Of a stretch of DNA of 64,000 nt, positions 18,608-26,780 are shown piece after piece. This DNA is from Desulfomarina profundi (GTDB lineage Bacteria > Desulfobacterota > Desulfobulbia > Desulfobulbales > Desulfocapsaceae). A program made the translations under genes and the position numbers. The notes under the pieces were generated by a model. That model was not told where the DNA came from. It saw nothing but the letters and a program-made list of their open reading frames with translations, and ran no database searches. Numbering within the stretch: position 1 is the first letter of the stretch; each line of letters begins with the position of its first letter. Where the stretch lies: assembly GCF_019703855.1 (NCBI RefSeq), contig NZ_AP024086.1:1508501-1572500 (forward strand), in the 5' to 3' direction.

Positions 18608-19750
18608 TCAGCTATTTTTGAGATAATCCTCTATTTTCTCTTTCAGTTCGCTGATCATTTTGTCTATGGTTACAGAGCCGCCAGCTTCAGGTCGAATTGG
18701 GAGAAGCAATCCCTTGAACTGGTTTGCTGAAGGATTGTCTGACCGTTCCTTTTCCAGTTTGGAGAATTCCTGGCTGAGATTTTGTTTTCGTTTTTGCAAT
18801 TGAGTACGTTTCTGTACATACAGATCATCGGATAACAAATTCCGTTTGTTTTCCAAGTTTTTTATCTGCTGGTTGACTGAAGCGATTCTCCTTTTGAGTG
18901 ATGTGGTCATCAGGGAATAATCATTTTCCCAACGACTTCCCGGACCAAATTTCAGGACCAGTTTTCCAATATATTTCCCTCTTCCCTTAACCTGGGTCAG
19001 CAGGCAATCACCAAAAACCCGCGGCGCAAAATTACCTCTTTTCTTGTCTGCCGAAATGATGACATCAATTTCGGGAACTGTTCTGGCAATAATCTTGTTC
19101 TGCGCAAAAGGAAGATTCGAGAGAAGAACAATCATATCTGCTTTATTCTTCAGAACTTCAACCTGATCAAACAAAACATCTTTCCAGTTCTTCACTGTAA
19201 AAAACGGTTCATATGTACCGTTTGTCCCTGTCAAACCAATAACAGCAATGTTCAGGCCATCAACTTTTTTTGTAATATATGGGGTAAAAAACAATTCTCC
19301 ATCTGCAGTAAAAATATTTGCTGAAACCCAGGGAAAACGTTTTTCTTTCGTTTTTAAAAAAAACGTTTTCCCTGCAGAAAGATCACTGCCACTTACAGCC
19401 ACAGCATCATATCCTGTTTCAATATAAGCTTGAGTTATAGTTTCAGCCGTCACCAGTTCCGGATAAGTTCGTTTATTTGCTCTCTGTCTTTTGAAAAGAA
19501 GATTCCCAGAATCTACAATGAGAGTTTTGTCTTTCTTGTTTTCAGTTCTCGATTGAATGAAATGTGCCTTACCGGACAGTCCGCCCAGTTGGTTAGCTTT
19601 TCAACCGCAGGGTTCAGTTTCCCCAAGGACCGTATTGGAAAAAAAGAGCACAATATCTGCCTTTGAGTCAGCCCTTGCGAAAGCGGGCAAGGGAATGGAC
19701 GAGTGCAGCATGACAAAGATGAAAAAAACAAAACCATATTGACGTTTCAT
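18608..19750 (-). CDS. Candidate selenoprotein, UshA/5'-nucleotidase-like, in-frame UGA at codon 50
   Basis: Read on the minus strand from the ATG at 19750 (AGGAAA upstream) the frame is open except for one TGA at 19603-19601, codon 50, and then continues to 18608, giving 380 codons. The first 27 residues are a signal peptide (KRQYGFVFFIFVMLHSS...AFA). The stretch around the TGA reads NTVLGETEPCG-U-KANQLGGLSG; related UshA-like proteins have PCGC-(n)-GGL there, so Sec replaces a conserved Cys. Sixteen bases after the UGA a stem ACUGG/CCGGU encloses a 9-base loop starting with G, fitting the bacterial SECIS rule. Downstream are VDSGNLLF, VSGSDLSAG, WVSANIF and a coiled coil. The usual DxH metal motif is not visible. 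Conventional calling would give a truncated 281-residue protein starting at 19453. Confidence 0.82.
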
Positions 19751-19783
19751 AAGACTGTTTCCTGTATCCCTGAAGTGCAGGCT

Positions 19784-20515
19784 TCAGGTGGTGATGAGCA
19801 TAAGAAATTCCGTGTTGCCCTTGGGGCCGAGAACCGGCGAAGGAACACACCCCAAATTTTTAAGACCAGACTGCTGAACAAACTGGTCAATTTTTTGGAT
19901 CGCTTCCTGGTGGAGCAGGGGATCTTTGATAACTCCACCAGGGGGTATTTTATCTTTTGTAAGCTCAAACTGGGGTTTTATCAGGGTGAGAATTGTTACA
20001 TTGTCAGAGAAAAGGGTGATAAGCGGAGGAATAAGCTTGGTTATGGAGATAAATGACACATCCATTACACCAAGATCTATCGTTTCACTGATATGTGTTG
20101 GGGTAATATTCCGGGCATTGAACCGTTCGAGGATAACCACTCTCTTATCCTGCCTGAGTTTCCAGGATAACTGGCCGTATGCCACATCAACTGCATACAC
20201 TTTATCAGCTCCATGCTGAAGCAAGCAATCGGTAAAACCGCCTGAAGATGCACCAATATCAATACATACTTTACCTTGAGGAAATAACTTGAAATGGTCA
20301 AGACCTTTTTCAAGCTTAAGTCCTCCTCTTGAAACATAGGGTATTCTTTCCTTGATCCTGATTTGAGCAGCAGGAGGGTAGAAAAAACCAGCTTTATCCG
20401 CCCGAGTATCGTCAACCAGAACTTCACCTGCACCAATCATGGCCCTGGCCTTATCGAGATCAGATGCAAGCCCTTTTTGAACAAGAAGTTGATCGAGTCT
20501 GATGTTTTTTTTCAA
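19784..20515 (-). CDS. tlyA: TlyA-family rRNA 2'-O-methyltransferase
   Basis: A 243-residue protein with an N-terminal S4 RNA-binding domain (residues 5-65: IRLDQLLVQKGLASDLDKA) and a FtsJ/RrmJ-type methyltransferase domain (VCIDIGASSGGFTDCLLQHGA as the SAM-binding motif, later VMDVSFIS and LIKPQFEL). TlyA enzymes methylate 16S and/or 23S rRNA and were once called hemolysins. The stop is followed 33 bases later by the candidate selenoprotein start; a small hairpin (CCTGAAG/CTTCAGG, 19769-19788) overlaps the stop. Confidence 0.92.
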   Translation of the reverse strand: MKKNIRLDQLLVQKGLASDLDKARAMIGAGEVLVDDTRADKAGFFYPPAAQIRIKERIPYVSRGGLKLEKGLDHFKLFPQGKVCIDIGASSGGFTDCLLQHGADKVYAVDVAYGQLSWKLRQDKRVVILERFNARNITPTHISETIDLGVMDVSFISITKLIPPLITLFSDNVTILTLIKPQFELTKDKIPPGGVIKDPLLHQEAIQKIDQFVQQSGLKNLGCVPSPVLGPKGNTEFLMLITT

Positions 20516-20562
20516 TTTAATTCAGAAAATACTGCTGCATCAGCAGTGTTCCCTCTGCCGGG

Positions 20563-21639
20563 TTAAAGATTTCCAAGTCTTTTTCTGGCAATTGCAGCTT
20601 CCGGAGAAGAACCATGTTGTTTCAGTATTTTTTTATAAATTACTCTGGCAGTTCCTTTATCCGACAGTTTTTCAAATGCAAGCCCCTGTTTCAACATCGC
20701 CGCCGGTGCTTTGGCATGATTTGAATTCTGAGATATAATCTTCTGGTACTGCATAATTGCCTTATCATATTCTTTTTGTTTGAAAAGGCATTCACCCATC
20801 ATAAACCGTCCCTCTACCTTGTTTCGGGCCGACCCGTTTTCGGCAATTCGTTCAAAAAGGGAAAAAGCCTTGGTGAATTTGTTGTTATTATATAATTTCA
20901 TGGCCTTGTCCATGTCATTATTAACTGAAGTTGCCGGCTGTTTCTTCCTGGATTCAACGTTTTCCCTGGCTGTTTCTACCTGTGCGATGGATGTGGATCT
21001 AACTTTTTTTGCGGAAACAGTACTGTTCTTTTTCTGTTTAACAGTGCGGACTGAATATTTTATTTTTTTCTTGTCTACCAGCAAGTGTTTACCCCTTGTC
21101 TTTTTAAGACCGGCATTACTTGCTGCAAGAGCCTTCGCCTTTGCCGCCGCTGCAGCGCGTGCTGCCGCTTGGGCCTTCATTTCAGCTTCTCGAATTCTCG
21201 CTTCCTGGATAGCTTTGAGATGCTCATTTTGCAGACGAATCTGCTCATTGAGTTCATTGAGTTTTCTTTCTTTTTCCTTTTGTTTTTCCTCAATAGCTCT
21301 GAGAAGCTCTTCTCTCTTTGCTTCTTCAGTCATTGCCACTTCAGTGATTGATTCCGCAAGTTCTTTATTGTTTTCCCTTAATCTTCTGTTCAGATGGTTG
21401 GTTTCTTCAAGCTGGCTCTGCAATTCAAGAATTTCCTGCTCGAGTTGGTCCATTTTTCCTGAAGACGCTGCCTGTCGTTTTTGCAGTTGACCAAACGTGG
21501 TTGATTTCATGTCTTCAAGTTTTTTATTTACAATTCGTAATTGATAGCGAAGATCATCGATATCGGCCTGGGAAGCACACTGAATCAGAAACGGGCTGCA
21601 GGCAAAGACAAGGGCGAAATTCAGGAGAGTTTTTTTCAT
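20563..21639 (-). CDS. cpoB: CpoB/YbgF-like Tol-associated TPR lipoprotein
   Basis: A 358-residue envelope protein. The N terminus is a lipoprotein signal (ALVFACSPFLIQCASQ, lipobox LIQC), unlike the soluble periplasmic CpoB of E. coli. Residues about 25-150 form a long coiled coil (EQEILELQSQLEETNHLNRRL, EEKQKEKERKLNELNEQ), followed by an Ala/Lys-rich linker. The last 120 residues are TPRs: DKAMKLYNNNKFTKAFSLFE, FMMGECLFKQKEYDKAIMQY, QGLAFEKLSDKGTARVIYK. CpoB links Tol-driven outer-membrane constriction to peptidoglycan synthesis. Position after tolB supports the call, although Pal, normally between them, is absent. Confidence 0.88.
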   Translation of the reverse strand: MKKTLLNFALVFACSPFLIQCASQADIDDLRYQLRIVNKKLEDMKSTTFGQLQKRQAASSGKMDQLEQEILELQSQLEETNHLNRRLRENNKELAESITEVAMTEEAKREELLRAIEEKQKEKERKLNELNEQIRLQNEHLKAIQEARIREAEMKAQAAARAAAAAKAKALAASNAGLKKTRGKHLLVDKKKIKYSVRTVKQKKNSTVSAKKVRSTSIAQVETARENVESRKKQPATSVNNDMDKAMKLYNNNKFTKAFSLFERIAENGSARNKVEGRFMMGECLFKQKEYDKAIMQYQKIISQNSNHAKAPAAMLKQGLAFEKLSDKGTARVIYKKILKQHGSSPEAAIARKRLGNL

Positions 21640-21660
21640 GATATAAAATATATTATTTGA

Positions 21661-21776
21661 TTAGTGCCTTACTCCTGAATTTCTGTCATAAAAAACAAGA
21701 AACCAGGGAAGGTGTTTTGAAATTAAATGGTTAGGTTTATTTCTATGGCACTTATACCCCCTTGTGGGGTGTTAGT
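21661..21776. repeat. Family B hairpin repeat, copy 1
   Basis: About 116 bp in the cpoB-tolB gap. A hairpin starts CCTTACTCCTG and closes with CCAGGGAAGG; the conserved tail is GAAATTAAATGGTTAGGTTTA, then a small CCCC/GGGG hairpin. The outer pair AGTGCC/GGCACT (21663-21668, 21747-21752) brackets it. Copies at 47153 and 50328. Confidence 0.8.
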
Positions 21777-21808
21777 ATTAAATTATTGCTTTCCAGGTAT
21801 TGTCGACA

Positions 21809-23092
21809 CTATCTAGACCATTGAGGATAAGTCTGACTACCAGGGAAAGAGAACATTCTTCTTTGGAATGATCCATCTTTCATTATAACGTATATCTGGT
21901 GTCTTTTGCCATCACGTTTTGCAAAAGCAATCTGATTCCCGTCAGGCGACCATACCGGAGATTCATGGTGACTGAGATCAACGGTGAGCTGGGTTGGGGT
22001 TTCATCTTTTAACGGATTCATTGTAAAGAGTTGATATACTCCATTTCTCAAGCTTGAATAAACAATTTTGTTTTCAGTGGGAGACCAGTTTGGTTCAGCA
22101 TTTTCCGTACCTTCAAAAGTAAGTCGCCTTATTTTTCTACTTCTCATATCCAGAAGATACAGTTGTGGTTTCCCGCTTCTATCTGAAACAAAAACGATAT
22201 AACGACCGTCCGGAGACCATGTTGGAGAAACATTTATACCTGATTTACTGGTCAGCTGTTCAAGTATATTTCCCCTGCTGTCAAGGAGATAAAGGTCTGG
22301 AGTGCCACTTTTAGAGAGAGTGAGGACCATGCGGTCACCGTCTGGTGACCAGGCAGGTGCAAGATTGAGTCCTTTTCTTCTTGATAAAACACGGGTTGTT
22401 TTTGACTGGCGCAGGTCAGTAATATAGAGATTCTGGTTACCTGTGTGGTATGAGGTATACGTGAGATAAATACCATCAGGTTTGAACCTGGGGGAGACGG
22501 TAAGATTTCTGTGCCGGGTGATCTGCCTGAGTTTTTTACCTAGTATATCGGTAAGGTACACTTCTTTTGTTTTTTTAACCCTGGATACAAATGCAATCTT
22601 TGTATTTGCAATACCATTTATTCCTGTGAGTGTTTTGATAACATGATCACAAAACTTAAAAAGCATTTTGTCCTTTTGGCCCATTGGACCTGAAAAGGAT
22701 TTTCCCATGATAACTTCATTTCCCGCGACATCAAAGAGACGAAGTTCTAGTTTTATGTTTTTCGGTGTAATGCTGTAGCTTCCAAAAACAACGTAATCAA
22801 CACCATGTCTCTTCCAGTCAGCCTTGAGACTGCCACCATATTGGGAGATTGGCAGAATTGAAATAATGCCATGAAATTTTAGTGATTTTGCCAAAGTATC
22901 GGCCATATCCCTGCCAAGGCGCTGCCGATGGCCATCAAGATTTTTATTGGTAAACCAGGGAACGGCAATATTAATTTTTCTTGTTTCCGGAGCTGTGATG
23001 TCGAGATAGACCCGACCTGCTCCAGAAGCATTGCCAGTAAAGAAAAGAGTTATGAGAATAAAAAGACCTGCTGTCGTCCGTATTATATTCAT
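21809..23092 (-). CDS. tolB: Tol-Pal system beta-propeller protein TolB
   Basis: A 427-residue periplasmic protein with signal peptide MNIIRTTAGLFILITLFF. Residues about 25-150 form the N-terminal TolB domain (INIAVPWFTNK, GVDYVVFGSYS). The remainder is a six-bladed WD40-like propeller with repeats such as LNLAPAWSPDGDRMVL, INVSPTWSPDGRYIVF, ENAEPNWSPTENKIVY and HESPVWSPDGNQIAF. TolB interacts with Pal and TolA. I chose the ATG at 23092 because it begins the signal sequence; an upstream start at 23158 adds 22 unlikely residues. Fourth gene of tolQRAB. Confidence 0.94.
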   Translation of the reverse strand: MNIIRTTAGLFILITLFFTGNASGAGRVYLDITAPETRKINIAVPWFTNKNLDGHRQRLGRDMADTLAKSLKFHGIISILPISQYGGSLKADWKRHGVDYVVFGSYSITPKNIKLELRLFDVAGNEVIMGKSFSGPMGQKDKMLFKFCDHVIKTLTGINGIANTKIAFVSRVKKTKEVYLTDILGKKLRQITRHRNLTVSPRFKPDGIYLTYTSYHTGNQNLYITDLRQSKTTRVLSRRKGLNLAPAWSPDGDRMVLTLSKSGTPDLYLLDSRGNILEQLTSKSGINVSPTWSPDGRYIVFVSDRSGKPQLYLLDMRSRKIRRLTFEGTENAEPNWSPTENKIVYSSLRNGVYQLFTMNPLKDETPTQLTVDLSHHESPVWSPDGNQIAFAKRDGKRHQIYVIMKDGSFQRRMFSFPGSQTYPQWSR

Positions 23093-23174
23093 GGCATTAT
23101 CAGTAAGTTGTTTTTTAAAACCCGAAAGAAGGCGAAACTGGGCAATAGAGGAAAACAAACCTCACCCTTGCCCG

Positions 23175-24017
23175 CTATCGTATTGAACCGGGTTTAAAGC
23201 GTAATCCTATTTCATATCGCTGCTTTTTCATCGCTGGAGGAATTGGCGGCAGGGGACTGGCTGACTCGATGGTTTTTGTGACAAATTGATCAAAGATCCT
23301 GTCCCCGGATTTCCTTTCAAAAAACATATTTGCAATATGACCGTTTTTGTTGATCGTAATAACCACAACCGCGGTCAGATCAGGTTTTTTCTGCATATAC
23401 TCGGGAAGAGACCAGAACTGATGCAATCTGGCAAAAATTGCTGCATGGTATTGTCCTTCCAGAAGATTCATACTTCCTGAGATCCGGCTGTTTCCTGATG
23501 TTTTTTTGACAGGTGCGGATTGCCTGGCAGCAGATTGCGTAAAAGTATCTTTTTTGAGCAGTTCCCGTTCCCGTTGCAATTCCTCAAGAGCTCTTCTTGC
23601 TTTTTCCTCGGCGATCTCTTCCTGCCGCAATGCTTCAGCAAGCTTTTGTCGCTTTATCCTTGCAAGTTCATTACGACTCCGGGTTTTGGTTTTTCTTCGG
23701 ACTTTTTTTCTTTTCTTACGTTTAAGAGGTTTAATGGAGACAGTTTTTTTAGGGGATTTTACGACCTTTTTTACATGAACTGCTGCGGGAGAAATTTTTT
23801 TGGTTTTCACAACCGGTTTATTTTTTTTTACAGCCGGAGCCTTCTCCACAACCGGCTCCGGCGCAACTTCTGCAACATTTATGAGGCTGACAGTGTAAAT
23901 GTCGGCAAATTTAGGTTTCGCATCAAAAAGGCCGGGAAGATACATGGCTCCGGCTATAAGAAGAAAATGCAGACCAATTGCGATAGTGGACGGTATTTTC
24001 CATTCACTTTCAGACAT
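23175..24017 (-). CDS. tolA: TolA/TonB-family inner-membrane linker protein
   Basis: A 280-residue protein with one N-terminal membrane helix (STIAIGLHFLLIAGAMYL), a long basic, Lys/Arg-rich and then helical linker (residues about 60-180, including RIKRQKLAEALRQEEIAEEKARR), and a TonB-type C-terminal domain (LHQFWSLPEYMQ, VVVITINKNGHIANMFFERKSG, PLPPIPPAM). It couples the TolQR motor to TolB/Pal at the outer membrane. The ATG at 24017 starts just before the membrane helix; a GTG at 24044, abutting tolR, is an alternative. Confidence 0.88.
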   Translation of the reverse strand: MSESEWKIPSTIAIGLHFLLIAGAMYLPGLFDAKPKFADIYTVSLINVAEVAPEPVVEKAPAVKKNKPVVKTKKISPAAVHVKKVVKSPKKTVSIKPLKRKKRKKVRRKTKTRSRNELARIKRQKLAEALRQEEIAEEKARRALEELQRERELLKKDTFTQSAARQSAPVKKTSGNSRISGSMNLLEGQYHAAIFARLHQFWSLPEYMQKKPDLTAVVVITINKNGHIANMFFERKSGDRIFDQFVTKTIESASPLPPIPPAMKKQRYEIGLRFKPGSIR

Positions 24018-24047
24018 AACTGTAATTTGAAATTGTTTGGGCACTGA

Positions 24048-24464
24048 CTATTTTTTTTCAGAAGGTTTGGTAATCATACCTATTTTATCAAATCCTACAG
24101 CTTTGATATCAGCCATTACTCCCACAACGATTCCGTATGGTACATTTTTATCAGCCCTCAGAAAAATGGGCTGTTTCTTGTTCATGGCATAATTTTTTTC
24201 CAGTTCCTGTACCATGAGGGCTCTCACCTGAACAACGTTGTTTATGCTAATCTGTCCATCCTTGTCGATAGTAACGATAATGGGTTTTTCTTCCTGCCTC
24301 AACGACTTGGAAGTCGTTTCGGGCAGGTCGATATTCAACCCCTGGGTCATCATGGGAGCCGTGACCATAAAAATAATAAGCAAAACAAGCATAACATCAA
24401 CGAGGGGAGTTACATTGATATCAGACACTAGTCGTTTTCTTCCATTCCCACGTACTGGTCCCAT
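24048..24464 (-). CDS. tolR: TolR/ExbD-family motor subunit
   Basis: A 138-residue protein with the TolR/ExbD layout: short cytoplasmic N terminus, one membrane helix (residues about 18-38, INVTPLVDVMLVLLIIFMVTAP) holding the essential Asp in PLVDVML, and a periplasmic domain ending in GIVVGVMADIKAVGFDKIGMIT. With TolQ it uses the proton gradient to drive TolA. It is 4 bases after tolQ and 3 before the GTG alternative of tolA; the tolQRAB order supports Tol rather than Exb. Confidence 0.93.
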   Translation of the reverse strand: MGPVRGNGRKRLVSDINVTPLVDVMLVLLIIFMVTAPMMTQGLNIDLPETTSKSLRQEEKPIIVTIDKDGQISINNVVQVRALMVQELEKNYAMNKKQPIFLRADKNVPYGIVVGVMADIKAVGFDKIGMITKPSEKK

Positions 24465-24468
24465 CTGT

Positions 24469-25170
24469 CTACACCCTGCTTATCATGTCTCTTTCAACAA
24501 GATTTAAAAAATCTGTTGTGAAATTATCAATTTCGCTCTGGATATAATCAAGCTGATTAGAAAAATGATTGTAAAAAATGACTGCTGGAATGGCTACAGC
24601 GAGTCCCGCTGCCGTAGCTACAAGGGCCTCGGAAATGCCGGGAGCGACTACTGCAAGGGAAGCTGATCCCCGCTGGCCGATATCGTGGAAGGAAACCATG
24701 ATTCCCCAGACTGTTCCAAACAGGCCAATGAAAGGCGTGGCACTTCCCGTGGTGGCCAGAAAGGGCAGATTTTTTCCTAAAAAGTTGATTTTCCGGGATT
24801 CAGCCTTGCGTACAGCCCGTTTAAGATTATCCATGGTTGCCAGCTGCATGTCCAGGGATTCACCGGATATGCCGGTTTCTTTTTTGCTGCGGATTTTGTT
24901 GATTTTCTGCAGTTCATTAAAACCTGTTATAAAAACCTCTGCTTCGGGGCTATAGTCAAAATCCTCTGCAGCGACAAGTGCCTCGCTCAGATTGGCGGAG
25001 CTCCAGAAAGTTTCAAGAAAATCTTCTGAATCCAATCGGACTTTTTTGAACAGTCGGGCCTTTGTGAAAACTATTGTCCAGGAAACAATGGAAAATATCA
25101 GGAGAGTAAACATAACCAGCTGACCCACCGGGCCAGCATGGAGAACCATATTAGTTATTGATAGCTGCAC
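24469..25170 (-). CDS. tolQ: TolQ/ExbB-family proton channel subunit
   Basis: A 233-residue inner-membrane protein with three helices: one near the N terminus (GQLVMFTLLIFSIVSWTIVF) and two near the C terminus (LPFLATTGSATPFIGLFGTVWG and LVATAAGLAVAIPAVIFYNHF). The signatures GLFGTVWGIM and EALVATAAGLAVAIPA are the family's proton-path motifs. It is the first gene of tolQRAB; a Family C repeat lies in the upstream gap. Confidence 0.94.
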   Translation of the reverse strand: MQLSITNMVLHAGPVGQLVMFTLLIFSIVSWTIVFTKARLFKKVRLDSEDFLETFWSSANLSEALVAAEDFDYSPEAEVFITGFNELQKINKIRSKKETGISGESLDMQLATMDNLKRAVRKAESRKINFLGKNLPFLATTGSATPFIGLFGTVWGIMVSFHDIGQRGSASLAVVAPGISEALVATAAGLAVAIPAVIFYNHFSNQLDYIQSEIDNFTTDFLNLVERDMISRV

Positions 25171-25229
25171 AACTTATATCCTTTCAATTAGTGGAGAGTC
25201 TGAAATACGTCAGGACGTTTCCGATGTCA

Positions 25230-25382
25230 CCTCAATCCGGCACTTTAAAAATGAAGAAAAATTATTCCCTTACCTGATCACAATGCTATAAAAAATATTT
25301 ATTCTTTTTGGCGTACTGATTGTGTGATGCGATTTCTTTCCCATTTTTTTTGCTCTGCAAGATTGCCAATTGCAGGATTTAG
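25230..25382. repeat. Family C inverted-repeat element, copy 3
   Basis: Left end CCTCAATCCGGCACTT (25230-25245) and right end GCCAATTGCAGGATTTAG (25365-25382) match the ends of copies at 38270-38468 and 47095-47157. It lies in the 385-base gap between tolQ and the dehydratase gene, which shows no convincing gene. Confidence 0.7.
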
Positions 25383-25555
25383 GCGTCATTCGAAGCTTCT
25401 AAAAATGTCACTCAAACAGCTTCTACCTGGGAGCAGTATCTTACCTGCTTTGAACAAAAATTCAACCGCCTTGATTATTTTACAGTAGGTATGGAAGTTC
25501 TTGAGGTGACTTTGTAAAATTGCTTGGACAGGAAATGATCTTTCAGGAAATAGCC

Positions 25556-25993
25556 TTATTTCGTCGGAGCTACCATAGCACAGGAAAAGTTCACTGTAAC
25601 TGCTGTTTTCCGGCCGGTTAATAGTTTTCCTTTTAAAAAACACACGCCTGCCAGAATTTCTTTAAGAGTGACATGCACGGTTACAGAATCACCGGGGTTG
25701 ACAGTTCTCTTGAATTTGGCATTTTCTATGCGTGTAAGAACCGGCACTTTTCGGATTCCATCCTCATTGACTAAACCTTTTTGGGCCATGAGAAGAGCAC
25801 CACTCTGAAAAATTATCTCACAGAGCAGAACTCCCGGCATTATGGGATTTTCAGGATAATGACCTGTAAAAATATCCAGATCATCGGGAATATATTTTTC
25901 CGTTACAATACTGTTTTCGTCAAAGGATAAAATAGTGTCGACCCAGAGAAAGGGCGGCCTGTGGGGGATAAGATCTATGACTGACTGTTTCAT
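25556..25993 (-). CDS. FabZ-like 3-hydroxyacyl-ACP dehydratase
   Basis: A 145-residue hot-dog-fold protein. It has the FabZ signature: LIPHRPPFLWVDTI at the start, then FTGHYPENPIMPGVLLCEIIFQSGALL with the catalytic His and Glu. It should remove water from 3-hydroxyacyl-ACP to give trans-2-enoyl-ACP. The ATG at 25993 is one base after the ketoreductase stop; a longer open frame upstream is not needed. It is the last gene of the six-gene lipid operon, and the operon contains no enoyl reductase, so its product may stay unsaturated. Confidence 0.9.
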   Translation of the reverse strand: MKQSVIDLIPHRPPFLWVDTILSFDENSIVTEKYIPDDLDIFTGHYPENPIMPGVLLCEIIFQSGALLMAQKGLVNEDGIRKVPVLTRIENAKFKRTVNPGDSVTVHVTLKEILAGVCFLKGKLLTGRKTAVTVNFSCAMVAPTK

Positions 25994-25994
25994 T

Positions 25995-26774
25995 TTACAG
26001 TCCGCCGGTAATTTCAAGTACTGTTCCGGTAATATATCCGGCCCCGGGGCCTGCCAGAAAAAGAACACTTTCTGCAATTTCCTGTGGTGTGCCAAAACGA
26101 CGCATAGGAACCATTTTTTTATAGGCAGCCACCTGTTCCCTGGTGAGATCATTAATAAATTCTGTTGCAATGAAGCCTGGTGACACACAGTTTACTGTGA
26201 TTTTTTTTCTTGCAACTTCTTTTGCAAGAGTACGGGTCAGTCCTATTTGTCCGGCTTTGGAGGCAGCGTAATTTGCCTGTCCTGAGAACCCAAGATGGGA
26301 GACGGGAGAGGTAATGTTGATAATACGACCGTATTTCTTTTTCATCATGAGTAGAACTGCATGTTTGCACATGAAAAACGTACCACTCAGGTTTACATCA
26401 ATAACATCCTGCCAATCCTGCTCCTGCATGAGCGCCAGAACAGAATCCTTCCTTATGCCCGCATTATTGATCAGTACATCTATATCTTCGAATTGTTCTT
26501 CAATTTCTGAAAAAAGTTTCTGTACCGCATCTTTATCTGAAATATCACATTGAAATAATGTGATGGAGGATGCGTGTTCAATGTTTTCTTCAAGAAAAAG
26601 TTCGGCAGTTTTTGTGTTTTCCCCATAAATACCAATAACATGAGCACCCTCTTTAACAAAAGCTTCTGAAATGGCTTTGCCGATTCCCCGGGTTGCGCCT
26701 GTAATAACTACTTTCTGTCCTTTAAAAATATTCATATCGGGTATGGTCCTTTTCACCTGTTCCTGAACCTTCAT
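25995..26774 (-). CDS. FabG-like 3-oxoacyl-ACP reductase (SDR)
   Basis: A 259-residue classical short-chain dehydrogenase. Cofactor motif TGATRGIGKA, NNAGIRKD, catalytic Ser in NITSPVSHLG, YAASK (Tyr/Lys) and the C-terminal ITGTVLEITGGL are all present, so it should reduce 3-ketoacyl-ACP with NADPH. An alternative start is the ATG at 26735 (MNIFKGQKVV), closer to the family N terminus. It starts 6 bases after the CrtI-like gene and ends one base before the dehydratase. Confidence 0.9.
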   Translation of the reverse strand: MKVQEQVKRTIPDMNIFKGQKVVITGATRGIGKAISEAFVKEGAHVIGIYGENTKTAELFLEENIEHASSITLFQCDISDKDAVQKLFSEIEEQFEDIDVLINNAGIRKDSVLALMQEQDWQDVIDVNLSGTFFMCKHAVLLMMKKKYGRIINITSPVSHLGFSGQANYAASKAGQIGLTRTLAKEVARKKITVNCVSPGFIATEFINDLTREQVAAYKKMVPMRRFGTPQEIAESVLFLAGPGAGYITGTVLEITGGL

Positions 26775-26780
26775 AAAAGA

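Noticed and set aside
20780-21490. 236-codon plus-strand frame opposite cpoB
   Set aside because: Antisense of a coiled-coil, Ala/Glu/Lys-rich gene; the Ser/Leu/Phe-rich product is the usual shadow of such sequence.
23520-24047. 175-codon plus-strand frame opposite tolA
   Set aside because: Shadow of the Lys-rich TolA linker; Phe-rich and without motifs.
25386-25643. 85-codon minus-strand frame upstream of tolQ
   Set aside because: No ribosome site and overlaps the end of the dehydratase gene in another frame.
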